A stretch of 37,945 bases of DNA from DATBIO01 sp036556965. GTDB taxonomy: Bacteria; Acidobacteriota; Vicinamibacteria; Fen-336. The position numbers and the translations under genes are program-made. Of this stretch, positions 1 through 7,695 are shown one piece after another. Every line of letters begins with the position of its first letter. Positions within the stretch are counted from its first letter, which is position 1. The notes under the pieces are model-generated. The model was given only the letters and a program-made list of their open reading frames with translations, ran no database searches and was not told the DNA's origin. The DNA lies in NCBI GenBank assembly GCA_036556965.1, contig DATBIO010000111.1:1-37945 (forward strand), read 5' to 3'.

Positions 1-611
1 GGGGCCGTCCGCCGTCTGCCGTCCTGCCGCACGAAACGATTCGCGCCGCGGTCAACGAGGCCCGCCAGCGGAAGAAGCCGGTGTTCGCCCATCCGGGCAG
101 CCGCGACGGCCTCCTGGCCGCCGTGCAGGCCGGCGTAGACGTCATCGCCCACACCACGCCCCAGACCGGTCCGTGGGACGACGCCGTGCTCACGGCAATG
201 CGCGAAGCGAAGGTCAGCCTGATCCCGACGCTGAAGATCTGGAAGTACCAGCTTCGCCACGACCGCGCGTCCCTCGGCGAGCGATCGGCCCAGACGAGTA
301 CCGGCCAGTTGGCCGCCTGGCTCGCCACTGGAGGCGTCGTCCTCTTCGGCTCCGACGTCGGCGGAATGGACGACTACGACCCGACCGAGGAGTACGTCCT
401 GATGGCCCAGGCAGGAATGACGTTCGCGCAGATCCTGACCTCTCTCACCGTCGCGCCCGCCGCGAAGTTCGGTGAGCCGGGCCGTCTCGGCCGGATCGCC
501 CCCGGGCTGCGCGCAGACCTCGTCGTGCTCGCGGGCGACCCGTCGCTGGATGTCCGCGCGCTGGCCGCCGTGCGCTACACGATCAGGGACGGGCGCGTCA
601 TCTATCCCTAG
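1..611 (+). CDS. Amidohydrolase family protein, C-terminal part (5' end outside window)
   Basis: The reading frame is open from base 3 with no stop, so the gene begins upstream; a GTG at 81 is only an internal codon. The visible part is the C-terminal half of a metal-dependent amidohydrolase (imidazolonepropionase/prolidase-like TIM barrel). Seen: VFAHPGS and DVIAHTTP, each with a histidine expected to bind metal or substrate; the strand LFGSDVGG with the usual catalytic Asp; then a conserved tail (LTVAPAAKFG, LGRIAPGLRADLVVLAGDP, IRDGRVIYP) that forms the small beta-sandwich domain. Substrate cannot be told. Stop is TAG at 609-611. Confidence 0.85.
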   Translation, partial: GRPPSAVLPHETIRAAVNEARQRKKPVFAHPGSRDGLLAAVQAGVDVIAHTTPQTGPWDDAVLTAMREAKVSLIPTLKIWKYQLRHDRASLGERSAQTSTGQLAAWLATGGVVLFGSDVGGMDDYDPTEEYVLMAQAGMTFAQILTSLTVAPAAKFGEPGRLGRIAPGLRADLVVLAGDPSLDVRALAAVRYTIRDGRVIYP

Positions 612-638
612 GTGCCAGGACACCAGTGTGGCTATCAG

Positions 639-658
639 CTGTTGCGCGTACGCAACAG
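639..658. repeat. Perfect 20-bp inverted repeat (operator- or hairpin-like)
   Basis: CTGTTGCG-CGTA-CGCAACAG is an exact palindrome with 8-bp arms and a 4-base centre, 28 bases after the amidohydrolase stop and about 15 bases before a small signal-peptide-like ORF. There is no T-run after it, so an operator for a dimeric regulator is as likely as a terminator. Confidence 0.4.
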
Positions 659-673
659 AGAGCGGAGTCACCC

Positions 674-793
674 GTGAGAATCGGCGCAAGCGTCGGGTGC
701 GCAATTGCGCTGTCGGTGGGCCTGCACGGCAGCGTGACGCCCATCGCGAGTGACCCGACCGCCACCAGGAGGCCCCCGGCTCATGACCGCTGA
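674..793 (+). CDS. Possible small exported peptide (39 aa)
   Basis: GTG start with a GGAG seven bases upstream. The product begins VRIGASVGCAIALSVGLHG, a short positive start followed by a hydrophobic stretch that resembles a signal peptide, then a short polar tail (TPIASDP..RRPPAHDR). It overlaps the start of the SnoaL-like gene by 11 bases, so translation could be coupled. It could equally be the remnant of a longer secreted-protein gene, or chance in GC-rich DNA. No family recognised. Confidence 0.3.
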   Translation: MRIGASVGCAIALSVGLHGSVTPIASDPTATRRPPAHDR

Positions 794-1130
794 CCCCGTC
801 GCCGTGGTCGCAGAAATGGTCGCCGCGTACAACGCGAGGGACCTCGACCGGTTCCTCGAGTGCTATTCACCCGATGCCGTCATCGAGGACGGCCGTGGCC
901 GGGTGCTGAGGCAGGGCCGCGACGCGATGCGCAGCTTCTACGGTCAGCTGTTCGCGCAGAGCCCGCAGCTCCACTGCGCGGTACGCCACCGCATCCACGT
1001 GGGCTCGTACGTCATCGACGAGGAGGCGATCAGCGGCATCCGCCTCGACGGGTTTCCCACCGAGCTGCACGCAGCGGCGGTGTACCTCTTGGAAGGCGGA
1101 CTCATCGTACACGCACGCATGCTTGCGTGA
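783..1130 (+). CDS. SnoaL-like / NTF2-fold polyketide cyclase-type protein
   Basis: A 115-residue single-domain protein. ATG at 783 is chosen because AGGAGG lies at 767-772, ten bases before it; the frame is open further upstream but has no comparable signal. The pattern AEMVAAYNARDLDRFLECYSPDAVIED followed by GRDAMRSFYGQLF and a strand-rich second half ending in VYLLEGGLIVHARML is typical of the SnoaL-like branch of the NTF2 cone fold. These proteins bind small hydrophobic ligands or catalyse isomerisation/cyclisation, but many have no known activity. The gene stands alone between an amidohydrolase and a convergent TPR gene, so context gives no substrate. Confidence 0.7.
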   Translation: MTADPVAVVAEMVAAYNARDLDRFLECYSPDAVIEDGRGRVLRQGRDAMRSFYGQLFAQSPQLHCAVRHRIHVGSYVIDEEAISGIRLDGFPTELHAAAVYLLEGGLIVHARMLA

Positions 1131-1148
1131 CCGCCGAGGTATCGGCGG
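1131..1148. terminator. GC-rich hairpin between convergent genes
   Basis: CCGCCGA-GGTA-TCGGCGG is a perfect 7-bp stem with a 4-base loop immediately after the SnoaL-like stop codon and before the end of the convergent TPR gene. Position suggests a bidirectional terminator, but no T-tract follows on either strand. Confidence 0.35.
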
Positions 1149-1194
1149 CCGCGCCGCCCAGGATTGCGCGGGCTGAGCCGGCGTCCGACTCTGG

Positions 1195-2178
1195 TCAGGG
1201 CTGCGCGCGAGCGGACGCGGCCAACCTCCCGAGCGACTCGCGGGCGCGGCCCGCGATCGAGTCGAGGGACACGCTGACGGCGGCGCGGCGCGCCATCTCG
1301 TAGGCGAGGGCCGCGCTCCAGGCATCGTTCAGGGCCTCGTACATCCGGCCCAGCGCCATCCCGGTACGCGCCTTCCCGACCGGTGAGTCGAAGCGCTCGG
1401 CTAGCAGCAGCGCCTGCAAGAGCAGGGGGCGGGCTTCCGGCCCCCGGCCGGCGTCGACCAGGGCCGCGCCCAGCGCCTCCGCCGCGAACAGGCTCGCGTC
1501 GAGCGCATCCGCCTCCTGGCGGTGACGCAGGGATCGCTCCAGGCAGGGGATCGCCGCCGCCCCGTTGCCCGCGAAGGTGTGCACGAAGCCGACGTGGCGC
1601 TCGTAGTCGCCGCGGAACTCCGCGCGGCTGCCGGCCCCGTCGTCGAGGCGCAGCGAGCGGTCGAACAGCTCGCGGGCGGGTCCCAGCTCGCGTCGCATGA
1701 GGTGGATCAAGCCCAGCTGGTGCACGGCGTCCGCGGCTCCGTGGCCGTCCGCCGCCTGCTCGAACAGGCGCAGCGCCTCCTGCGCGTGGCGGGTCGCGGC
1801 CGACCGATGGGCCTCCGCCCCGTCCGCGCGGTAGTAGTGCATGGCCTTGACCAGCTCGATGGCGCCCTTCAGGGACGCCGGCGCACCGGGGCCCGCCAGC
1901 GCCTCCGCCTTCTCCACGTGGTCGAGGACCGCCGCCACCGGCCGGCGATTCTGGTGGAGCCCGTGCCGGTCGTGGATGCGCGCGAGCTCCAGGTGCAGCC
2001 GGACGCGATCCGCGGCGGACGCACGCTCGGACGCTAGGCCCCGCTCGGCCGTGGACTGCGCCTCCACCAGCTCTCCCCGCAGCCGCAGCTTCCGTACGCG
2101 ATCGAGGAGCGCCCCGGGGTCGTCGCCGCCGGCCGGACCCGCCAGGAGGCCGATCCAGGCGACCGCAGCAATACCCAC
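1195..2178 (-). CDS. Exported TPR-repeat protein
   Basis: A 327-residue protein starting at GTG (2176-2178) with GGAGG six bases upstream; the frame stays open to 2376 but that part reads as non-coding Arg/Pro/Cys-rich sequence. The N-terminus VGIAAVAWIGLLAGPAGG is a signal peptide. The rest is helical tandem repeats of the tetratricopeptide type, for example GAADAVHQLGLIHLMRRELG, a block with ASLFAAEALGAALVDAGRG, and GKARTGMALGRMYEALNDAW, alternating small and large hydrophobics. A periplasmic scaffold role is likely; no partner is apparent. It is divergent from the exported protein at 2389 and convergent with the SnoaL-like gene. Confidence 0.7.
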   Translation of the reverse strand: MGIAAVAWIGLLAGPAGGDDPGALLDRVRKLRLRGELVEAQSTAERGLASERASAADRVRLHLELARIHDRHGLHQNRRPVAAVLDHVEKAEALAGPGAPASLKGAIELVKAMHYYRADGAEAHRSAATRHAQEALRLFEQAADGHGAADAVHQLGLIHLMRRELGPARELFDRSLRLDDGAGSRAEFRGDYERHVGFVHTFAGNGAAAIPCLERSLRHRQEADALDASLFAAEALGAALVDAGRGPEARPLLLQALLLAERFDSPVGKARTGMALGRMYEALNDAWSAALAYEMARRAAVSVSLDSIAGRARESLGRLAASARAQP

Positions 2179-2388
2179 GCCGTTCCTCCAGAGCCCCCGG
2201 AAATCATGACACCACACGCATGGCCGTGCCGCCCTTCCACTCCGGGCGGGCCGCGGATGGGCCCTCGTGCCAGTGTGACAGTTGCAGACCGTCACGGCGA
2301 CCCTCCGCTCGCACCGCTGGCCGGAGAACACTCTGCGTGGTGCTGCCGGGTGCCGCGCCGCTACCAAGGCATTCACCCCGGAAACCGG

Positions 2389-2964
2389 ATGGATTGGTGT
2401 AGAAGGCTGAACGTGCGCGTCTCAAGCTTGACGGTGATGCTGGTGGCCTCGATGCTCGCGCCGCGCGAGGCGTGGCCGCAGGAAGACCGCGGTACGGTCT
2501 CCCCGGTCATCGCGGGAACCAGGGTCCGGCTGTCGTCGGCGACTGCGCTTCGGGGCCAGGTTCACGGCACGGTGATGGACATGGACGAGGAGTCGCTGTT
2601 GCTCAGCACGGACGACCACCGGCCGCTCGGCGTGTCCCGAGAGGCGATCAGCGGGCTCGAGGTCAGCAACGGCCGCCGCGGGAATGCGACCAAGGGGGCG
2701 CTGATCGGCGCCGCCAGCGGGGCCGCCCTCTTCGCGATCATGCCCGCCGAGGGGTACTGTACTGGCCTTCCGCCGAGGGAAACCTGCTACTCGCAAGGCC
2801 AGTTCATCGGACCAGGCGCCCTGTCGGGAGCCGTCTGGGGCGGGCTGATCGGGCATCTCGTCAAGCGCGACCGATGGGTTACGGTTCCGCTGGCCGCGGC
2901 ACGGGTGAGCGTCGCTCCGACCAACGGTGAGGGTGTCAAGATGTCCTTCGCGGTGGCCTGGTAA
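2389..2964 (+). CDS. Small exported protein with glycine-rich hydrophobic segments, function unknown
   Basis: ATG at 2389 gives MDWCRRLNVRVSSLTVMLVASMLAP, a plausible signal peptide with two arginines and a hydrophobic core ending near AWPQ; GTG at 2413 is an alternative start with AGAAGG before it. The mature part opens with a small beta region (GTRVRLSSATALRGQVHG, SLLLSTDDHRPLGVSREAI) resembling an SH3-like or Lsm-like barrel. Two glycine-zipper stretches follow (KGALIGAASGAALFAIM and GPGALSGAVWGGLIGHLVKR) flanking a loop with two cysteines (YCTGLPPRETC). Such glycine zippers are seen in outer-membrane or lipid-associated proteins. I do not recognise a named family. Confidence 0.6.
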   Translation: MDWCRRLNVRVSSLTVMLVASMLAPREAWPQEDRGTVSPVIAGTRVRLSSATALRGQVHGTVMDMDEESLLLSTDDHRPLGVSREAISGLEVSNGRRGNATKGALIGAASGAALFAIMPAEGYCTGLPPRETCYSQGQFIGPGALSGAVWGGLIGHLVKRDRWVTVPLAAARVSVAPTNGEGVKMSFAVAW

Positions 2965-3024
2965 CACCTCATGGAGGCGCCGGTGGCGGGTCTCGGTGTT
3001 CGGCCGATCCCGACCAATGAAAGA

Positions 3025-3738
3025 ATGAGCTCACGCAAGCATCTGGGGCGGCTCGCCGGCGCGTTGTACCTGCTGATGTCGGTGGCGGCCGTGGTCAGCC
3101 TCGGCAACGTCCCCTCGTGGTTCATGTCGGGCGGCGACGCCGCGGCCACCGCGCAGAACATCGCGGCTTCCCCGCTGCTCTACCGCCTGGGCCTGGTGTG
3201 CGACCTCGCGGCGCAGGTCTTGTTCGTGCCGCTGGTCCTGGTCCTGTACCAGCTGCTCGCCGACGTGGACAAGAGGCACGCGGCGGTCATGGTGGCGTTG
3301 GTCCTCGTCCAGGTGCCGATGGCCTTCGCCAACCTGATCCTGGGACTTGCGCCTCTCGTCCTGCTGAGCGGAGACGCCTACTTGTCGGTGTTCGACAAGG
3401 CCCAGCTGGAGGCCCTCGCCCTGGGCTTCCTGAACCTGCGCGGCCACGGCGTGCGGGCGGTCATGGTCTTCTGGGGGCTGTGGCTGCTGCCCTTCGGGGT
3501 CCTCGTCTTCCGCTCGGGCTTTGTTCCCCGTTTCCTCGGAGTGCTCCTCGTCCTCGGCTGCGTCGGCTACCTCGCGGTGAGCCTCACCTCCCTGCTCTTT
3601 CCCGCGTACGAGCAGCGGATACTGCCGCTGACCGGTCTGGCCGTGGGCGAGATCCTGGTGACGCTCTGGCTGGTCATCAAGGGGGCACGGACGGAGCCGC
3701 TCGCACCGACCGGCCGGCTGGGTGGCGGCATCGGTTGA
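3025..3738 (+). CDS. DUF4386 family integral membrane protein
   Basis: A 237-residue protein with about six transmembrane helices. Family features of DUF4386 are visible: the opening RLAGALYLLMSVAAVVSL, then DAAATAQNIAASPLLYRLGLVCDLAAQVLFV, LYQLLADVDKRHAAVMVALVLVQVPMA, and a C-terminal LGCVGYLAVSLTSLLFP. The function of the family is not known. ATG at 3025 is preferred because homologous sequence starts immediately after it; an in-frame ATG at 2971 would add 18 residues with no membrane or signal character. Neither start has a good ribosome site. It lies 60 bases after the exported protein and ends 36 bases before the PaaK-like gene, whose promoter overlaps its last bases. Confidence 0.75.
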   Translation: MSSRKHLGRLAGALYLLMSVAAVVSLGNVPSWFMSGGDAAATAQNIAASPLLYRLGLVCDLAAQVLFVPLVLVLYQLLADVDKRHAAVMVALVLVQVPMAFANLILGLAPLVLLSGDAYLSVFDKAQLEALALGFLNLRGHGVRAVMVFWGLWLLPFGVLVFRSGFVPRFLGVLLVLGCVGYLAVSLTSLLFPAYEQRILPLTGLAVGEILVTLWLVIKGARTEPLAPTGRLGGGIG

Positions 3739-3764
3739 CCGGCCCGCGCCGGCGCCACTAGAGT
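3735..3764 (+). promoter_or_regulatory. Sigma-70-type promoter for the PaaK-like gene
   Basis: TTGACC (3735-3740), 18-base spacer, TAGAGT (3759-3764). The -35 overlaps the end of the DUF4386 gene. The GTG start at 3774 lies only nine bases after the -10, so the transcript would have almost no leader. Confidence 0.6.
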
Positions 3765-3773
3765 CCGCGCGGC

Positions 3774-5186
3774 GTGTACGACTGGCTCCTGCCTCGCGTC
3801 GTCTTTCCGGCGTACGAGGCCCTCCGCGGCCCGTCCTTCTGGGCCGAGTACCACCGGCTGCGCGACCTCGAATGGCGCACGCCCGAGGAGGTCGGGGAGA
3901 GCAGCGACGCGCGGCTGCGACGCATCGTCCGGCACGCGGCGCGAAACGTGCCCCATCATCGCGAGGCCTTCCGAGCCGCCGGCCTCGACGCGGAGGAGAT
4001 ACGCACCGCGGCCGATCTCGTCCGCCTGCCCACGACCACGCGCTCTTCGCTGCAGCGCGGCGACCCGGCGGCCGTCACCGCCGAGGAGCTGGTGGCCCGG
4101 CGCGGCCTGCCCAGCCGGACCTCGGGCTCCACGGGAGTCTGCCTGGAGTTCTACGGCGACACGGCCTGCCGCGCGCAGGCCATCGGCTCGTACCTCTTCT
4201 TCCTCTCCTGGGTGGGATGCGCGCCGTGGAACCCGCGCGTGGTGGTCAGCGCCCCCGCCTACGCGGCGCGCGGCCAGCACGCGCGGCGCGCGGGATGGCG
4301 CGCGCAGGCGCGTCGTCTGCTCATCGGCCAGGAGAACCACTACCTTGCCGGCGCCGACCTGTGCGTGAACGACCTGCAGTCGCTGGTCGGGCGGCTGCGG
4401 CGCGGCTACTTCATCCACGGCTACCCGTCGTACGTCATCCGTCTCGCCGCCGAGATGCTCGAGCACGAGCTGGAGCTCCCCCACTATCCGGCGGCGGTGG
4501 TGTCGATCAGCGAGACGCTGACCGGCGCCAACCGTACGGCCATCGAGCGGGCCTTCCGCTGTCCCGTGGTGAACCACTACTCGAGCGTGGAGGTGCAGCA
4601 CGTCGCCCAGTCGTGCCCCGACAGCCCGTCCCGCCTGCACGTGAACAGCGAGCGGGCCGTGGTGAGGGTCGTGGACGAGGAGGGCCGCGACGCCGCCCCC
4701 GGCACCCGCGGGCGCGTGCTGATCACCGACCTCGCCAACCAGGTCATGCCGTTCATCAACTACGACGTCGGGGACACCGCCATCGCCGGTGAGCCCTGCT
4801 CCTGCGGGCGCGGCTTCCCCGTGCTCTCCGGGCTCGAGGGCCGTTCCATGGAGGTGATCGTCACCACCCAGGGACGGGCGGTGGCCGCCGGCGCCGTGGA
4901 GCGGCTGCTCACGTTCGGCTGCGGGATCACGTCCCGCGCCTGGGAGTACCAGGCGGTGCAGACGGCGCCGGACGCGGTGGCCCTGCGGGTGGTCCCGAAC
5001 CCGCGTTACGACGACGCGTTCGCGGTGGACCTCCGGCGCCAGATGGGTGAGCTCCTGGGGTCCGGGATGCACGTCACCGTCGAGACCGTGGACCGCATCG
5101 CCCTCGAGCCCTCCGGCAAGCGGCTCGTGATCAAGCCGCTGCCGCGCGAGAAGGCGTCGGTCCCCGCTTCGAGCGAGGCCTCCTAG
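3774..5186 (+). CDS. PaaK/CapK-like adenylate-forming enzyme (phenylacetate-CoA ligase family)
   Basis: A 470-residue member of the ANL adenylating superfamily, nearest to phenylacetate-CoA ligase and CapK-like polysaccharide proteins. Seen: an N-terminal helical part (RLRRIVRHAARNVPHHREAF), the phosphate-binding loop SRTSGSTGVCLEFYGD near residue 120, the core VVSISETLTGANRTAIERAF, the adenine-site segment NHYSSVEVQHVAQSCP, LITDLANQVMPFINYDVGD with the conserved Asp, and a C-terminal domain from CSCGRGFPVLSGLEGR onward ending PSGKRLVIKPL. The family activates a carboxylate with ATP and transfers it, usually to CoA. Acceptor unknown here, since no paa or capsule genes flank it. The GTG start is supported by the adjacent promoter and absence of any other candidate. 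Confidence 0.82.
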   Translation: MYDWLLPRVVFPAYEALRGPSFWAEYHRLRDLEWRTPEEVGESSDARLRRIVRHAARNVPHHREAFRAAGLDAEEIRTAADLVRLPTTTRSSLQRGDPAAVTAEELVARRGLPSRTSGSTGVCLEFYGDTACRAQAIGSYLFFLSWVGCAPWNPRVVVSAPAYAARGQHARRAGWRAQARRLLIGQENHYLAGADLCVNDLQSLVGRLRRGYFIHGYPSYVIRLAAEMLEHELELPHYPAAVVSISETLTGANRTAIERAFRCPVVNHYSSVEVQHVAQSCPDSPSRLHVNSERAVVRVVDEEGRDAAPGTRGRVLITDLANQVMPFINYDVGDTAIAGEPCSCGRGFPVLSGLEGRSMEVIVTTQGRAVAAGAVERLLTFGCGITSRAWEYQAVQTAPDAVALRVVPNPRYDDAFAVDLRRQMGELLGSGMHVTVETVDRIALEPSGKRLVIKPLPREKASVPASSEAS

Positions 5187-5189
5187 GGC

Positions 5190-5485
5190 AGACTGCTTCC
5201 ACGACCACTACCTTCGAGCCGCCGAGCACCGACACGTTCTTCGCGTCAGCTCCGCCCCGCGACATGTATGCACGCAAAGAACACGATGGGCGGTTTCTTC
5301 GAGACCGGGATCTTGACTTGCAAGCACCCCACTTCGGCCCCAACTCGGAGTCCGCAACTCTTGTGATGTCGACCGCCTGCGCACCGCGGGCTCGGGTGTC
5401 GATGCGTGACCAACTTGACGCCGGTGAGCGCCCCCCTCGTTGGACCTCTTCCTTTCTTGCTGGGCGCCGTCTTTGCCTTGGCCAC
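5190..5485 (-). pseudogene. Probable decayed small basic protein gene, HU-like at best
   Basis: On the minus strand a strong GGAGGTGG (5489-5496) precedes GTG at 5485, which opens VAKAKTAPSKK, a lysine/alanine-rich start like that of some HU-family DNA-binding proteins. The literal frame continues 79 codons to a TGA at 5246 but turns into unlikely sequence. Piecing frames together gives HU-like fragments in order: KKEEV, DSELGPKWGAC, VKIPVSKKPP and SKVVVVEAV, each in a different frame from its neighbour, implying at least two or three indels. Base composition is less GC-rich than neighbouring genes. The remaining 204 bases up to rho contain only a small GCGGG-agag-CCCGC hairpin (5526-5539). 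The HU link is inference. Confidence 0.3.
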
Positions 5486-5689
5486 GAGCCACCTCCAAAC
5501 GGGCCGTGCGAGCCGATAGCCCTCCGCGGGAGAGCCCGCAAATGCGCGGCCGTGGTCGCAGTGTACCCACGTTCGGCGGCGGCGAGCTCGGGTCGCCCCC
5601 GTCGAGGGCATGCGCGCGCAGCGAGGCCCGTGCGAACAGCGGGCTCCTCTCGACGGTCTGCGAGCGTCCGGCGACGCGCGCGAGGCGCC

Positions 5690-6946
5690 CTAGCGGAACC
5701 GCCGCATGGCGGTGGGCGACGGCACCACCAGGCTGGCCAGGAAGGCCTGGTTGCTCGGCGTCTTGTGCAGCTTGTCGATGAGGAACTGCGCCGCCTCCAC
5801 CGTGGAGAGGTCGGCCAGGGCCCGCCGCAGCAGGTGGCGCTTGGTCAGCTCCTCGGGCGAGCACAGCAGCTCCTCGCGCCGGGTGCCGGACTTGAGGACG
5901 TCCACCGCCGGGAAGATGCGGCGCTCGGAGATGGCGCGGTCGAGGATCAGCTCCATGTTCCCCGTGCCCTTGAACTCCTGGAAGATGACCTCGTCCATGC
6001 GGCTGCCCGTCTCCACGAGGGCGGTGGCCAGGATGGTGAGGCTCCCGCTGTTCTCGCAGTTGCGGGCGGCGCCGAAGAACTGGCGCGGGAACTGCAGCGC
6101 GCGGTTGTCCACGCCGCCGCTCATGGTGCGGCCGCCGGGGCCCATCTCGCGGTTGGAGGCGCGGCCCAGGCGCGTGAGGCTGTCCAGGAGGATGACCACG
6201 TGCTTGCCCGACTCCACCAGGCGCTTGGCCCGCTCCATGGCCAGGCGGGCCAGGCGGATGTGGGCGTCGGCGGCGGAGTCGGCGGACGAGGCGAGCACCT
6301 CGGCCGGCACCGCGCGGCGGAAGTGGGTCACCTCCTCCGGCCGCTCGTCGATGAGGAGCAGGATGAGGTGGACCTCGGGGTGGTTCTTGGCGATGGCCTG
6401 TCCCAGGTGCTCGAGCAGCGTGGTCTTGCCCGCCTTGGGCGGGGAGACGATGAGCCCGCGCTGCCCGCGCCCGATGGGCGCGATGAGGTCGATGACGCGC
6501 AGGCTGGTCTCGGCCTGGTCGGCCGCCAGCTTGAACGCCTGGTTGGGGTTGACCGAGATCAGGTCCTGGAAGTGGGGCAGCGCCCGGTACTGCTCGGGGG
6601 CAAGCCCGCTCGCCTTGGTGATCTCGACCAGGGTCCGGCGTCCGCCGCCACTCTCACGGGCCAGCCCTTCCAGCTCCGTACCGTCGCGCAGGCCGAAATC
6701 ACGCGCGACCTGCGGCGGGATGATGACGTCATCCCGTTGCGGTAGGTAGTTGTGGGCGACCTGCCTCAGGTACCCCCCGGCGCCCTCCTGGACCTCTGCC
6801 ACGCCGGCCACCTCCGTCGTGGGGCCGGTCGTCGGGATTGGGGCGTGCCTTGGGTCCCTTGGACCTCGCGGGCCCTGGTGATGCGGATGGGGCCCGTTGG
6901 GGTTCCTGTGAGGGTGGCGATGGCGCCGGTGTCGCGAGTGCCTCAT
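5690..6946 (-). CDS. rho: Transcription termination factor Rho
   Basis: A 418-residue hexameric RNA-dependent ATPase that ends transcription. Domains: a His/Arg/Pro-rich region (about 1-45) in place of the usual helical N-terminal domain; the cold-shock RNA-binding domain (about 55-110; NYLPQRDDVIIPPQVARDF); then the ATPase core with Walker A SPPKAGKTTLL (Lys about 174), the Rho-typical LLLIDERPEEVTHF, Walker B HVVILLDSLTRLGRA, and the Q/R-loop region with MSGGVDNRALQFPRQFFGAARN and EFKGTGNMELILDR. ATG at 6946 is the first possible start, since a stop lies five codons upstream in frame. It has no ribosome site of its own but overlaps the stop of a leader ORF. Confidence 0.95.
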   Translation of the reverse strand: MRHSRHRRHRHPHRNPNGPHPHHQGPRGPRDPRHAPIPTTGPTTEVAGVAEVQEGAGGYLRQVAHNYLPQRDDVIIPPQVARDFGLRDGTELEGLARESGGGRRTLVEITKASGLAPEQYRALPHFQDLISVNPNQAFKLAADQAETSLRVIDLIAPIGRGQRGLIVSPPKAGKTTLLEHLGQAIAKNHPEVHLILLLIDERPEEVTHFRRAVPAEVLASSADSAADAHIRLARLAMERAKRLVESGKHVVILLDSLTRLGRASNREMGPGGRTMSGGVDNRALQFPRQFFGAARNCENSGSLTILATALVETGSRMDEVIFQEFKGTGNMELILDRAISERRIFPAVDVLKSGTRREELLCSPEELTKRHLLRRALADLSTVEAAQFLIDKLHKTPSNQAFLASLVVPSPTAMRRFR

Positions 6947-6975
6947 TGGGCACCCGCTTCACGCGGATGCGTCAT
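6943..6975 (-). CDS. Ten-codon leader ORF of rho
   Basis: ATG at 6975 with GGAGG five bases upstream encodes MTHPREAGAQ and stops at TGA (6943-6945), which overlaps the rho start codon in an ATGA arrangement. rho itself lacks a Shine-Dalgarno, so its initiation is probably coupled to translation of this peptide. A sequence error that splits the true N-terminus is an alternative. Confidence 0.5.
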   Translation of the reverse strand: MTHPREAGAQ

Positions 6976-6992
6976 CGTCTCCTCCGGGACCG

Positions 6993-7022
6993 ACTATAGC
7001 ACGGGGGGCAAGCCCCGGCCAA
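6993..7022 (-). promoter_or_regulatory. Promoter of rho
   Basis: On the minus strand TTGGCC (7017-7022), an 18-base spacer and TATAGT (6993-6998), followed 17 bases later by the leader ORF start. The -10 is a good match, the -35 moderate. Confidence 0.55.
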
Positions 7023-7032
7023 GGCCCGGGAC

Positions 7033-7695
7033 CTATTCCCCCGGCAGCATCGGGCGGAAGGTCACCACGTAGCGCTTGTCCTCGTGACAGACGGAGGCCG
7101 GCTCCGCCCCCGTCGGCCAGCCCTCCACCGCCGACGCGGGCACCACGCGCGGCGCGAACACGGAAGCCGAGGGCGGCTCGGGCAGGCGCCAGGTCCGGCA
7201 GCCGCCGGGCAGGGCCGCCTCGCGGGCGCGCAGCGCGTACTGCGCCGGCCGGTAGGGACGCAGGGTCCCGTGGTCGAAGCGCGCGAGGTCGCGCAGCAGC
7301 GAGGCGAGCGGGCGCAGGGCGGGCGCGGCCTGGTCCAGGGCGCCGGTGATGGTCATGTCGATGGGCCGCCCGCGGCGCAGGAGCAGGCGGTAGCGCTCCG
7401 TCCCCGACCCCAGCTCCACGCGGCCGGCCAGGGCGGGGAGCTTGCGCACGGAGTCGAGGCGCTGGAGGAGGGCCTTCAGCTCGCCCTTCTCGAGCTGGCC
7501 CTGGGCGACGGCGCTGGCACCGCCCACGAAGACCTGCCCGTCCTCCAGGAGGACGAAGCGCGGGGGGGCCGCCTCCGCCACCTCGTGCGGGCGGGAGGCG
7601 ACGAAGGTCTCCAGCACCGCCACCGCCGGCTCCCCCTCCGCCCCCGCCGCGGGGACGGCGAGGACGAGCGCCAGCGCGGCCGGCCCGGTCCTCAC
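7033..7695 (-). CDS. Secreted protein of unknown function
   Basis: A 220-residue protein. GTG at 7695 overlaps the TGA stop of the upstream GGDEF gene (GTGA), so the two are translationally coupled. The N-terminus VRTGPAALALVLAVPAAGAEG is a signal peptide with a likely cut after AGA. The mature protein contains PPRFVLLEDGQVFVGGASAVAQGQLEKGE and RYRLLLRRGRPIDMTITGALD, suggesting beta-rich structure, and two cysteines (GGCRTW, SVCHED) far apart that might form a disulfide. No family recognised. Coupling to a cyclic-di-GMP enzyme hints at a shared role in envelope or surface behaviour, but that is inference. Confidence 0.7.
   Translation of the reverse strand: MRTGPAALALVLAVPAAGAEGEPAVAVLETFVASRPHEVAEAAPPRFVLLEDGQVFVGGASAVAQGQLEKGELKALLQRLDSVRKLPALAGRVELGSGTERYRLLLRRGRPIDMTITGALDQAAPALRPLASLLRDLARFDHGTLRPYRPAQYALRAREAALPGGCRTWRLPEPPSASVFAPRVVPASAVEGWPTGAEPASVCHEDKRYVVTFRPMLPGE

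Noticed and set aside
1112..1130. CACGCA...TGCGTG inverted repeat at the end of the SnoaL-like gene
   Set aside because: Only 6 bp and inside coding sequence; the hairpin just after the stop is the better terminator candidate.
5264..6745. 493-codon plus-strand frame opposite rho
   Set aside because: Leu/Gly/Gln-rich antisense frame without motif; rho on the other strand is unambiguous.
6729..6962. Alternative frame over the Rho N-terminus (MKRVPNEALA)
   Set aside because: Lower GC at third positions than the Rho frame and no continuation into the conserved domain; kept only as a frameshift caution.
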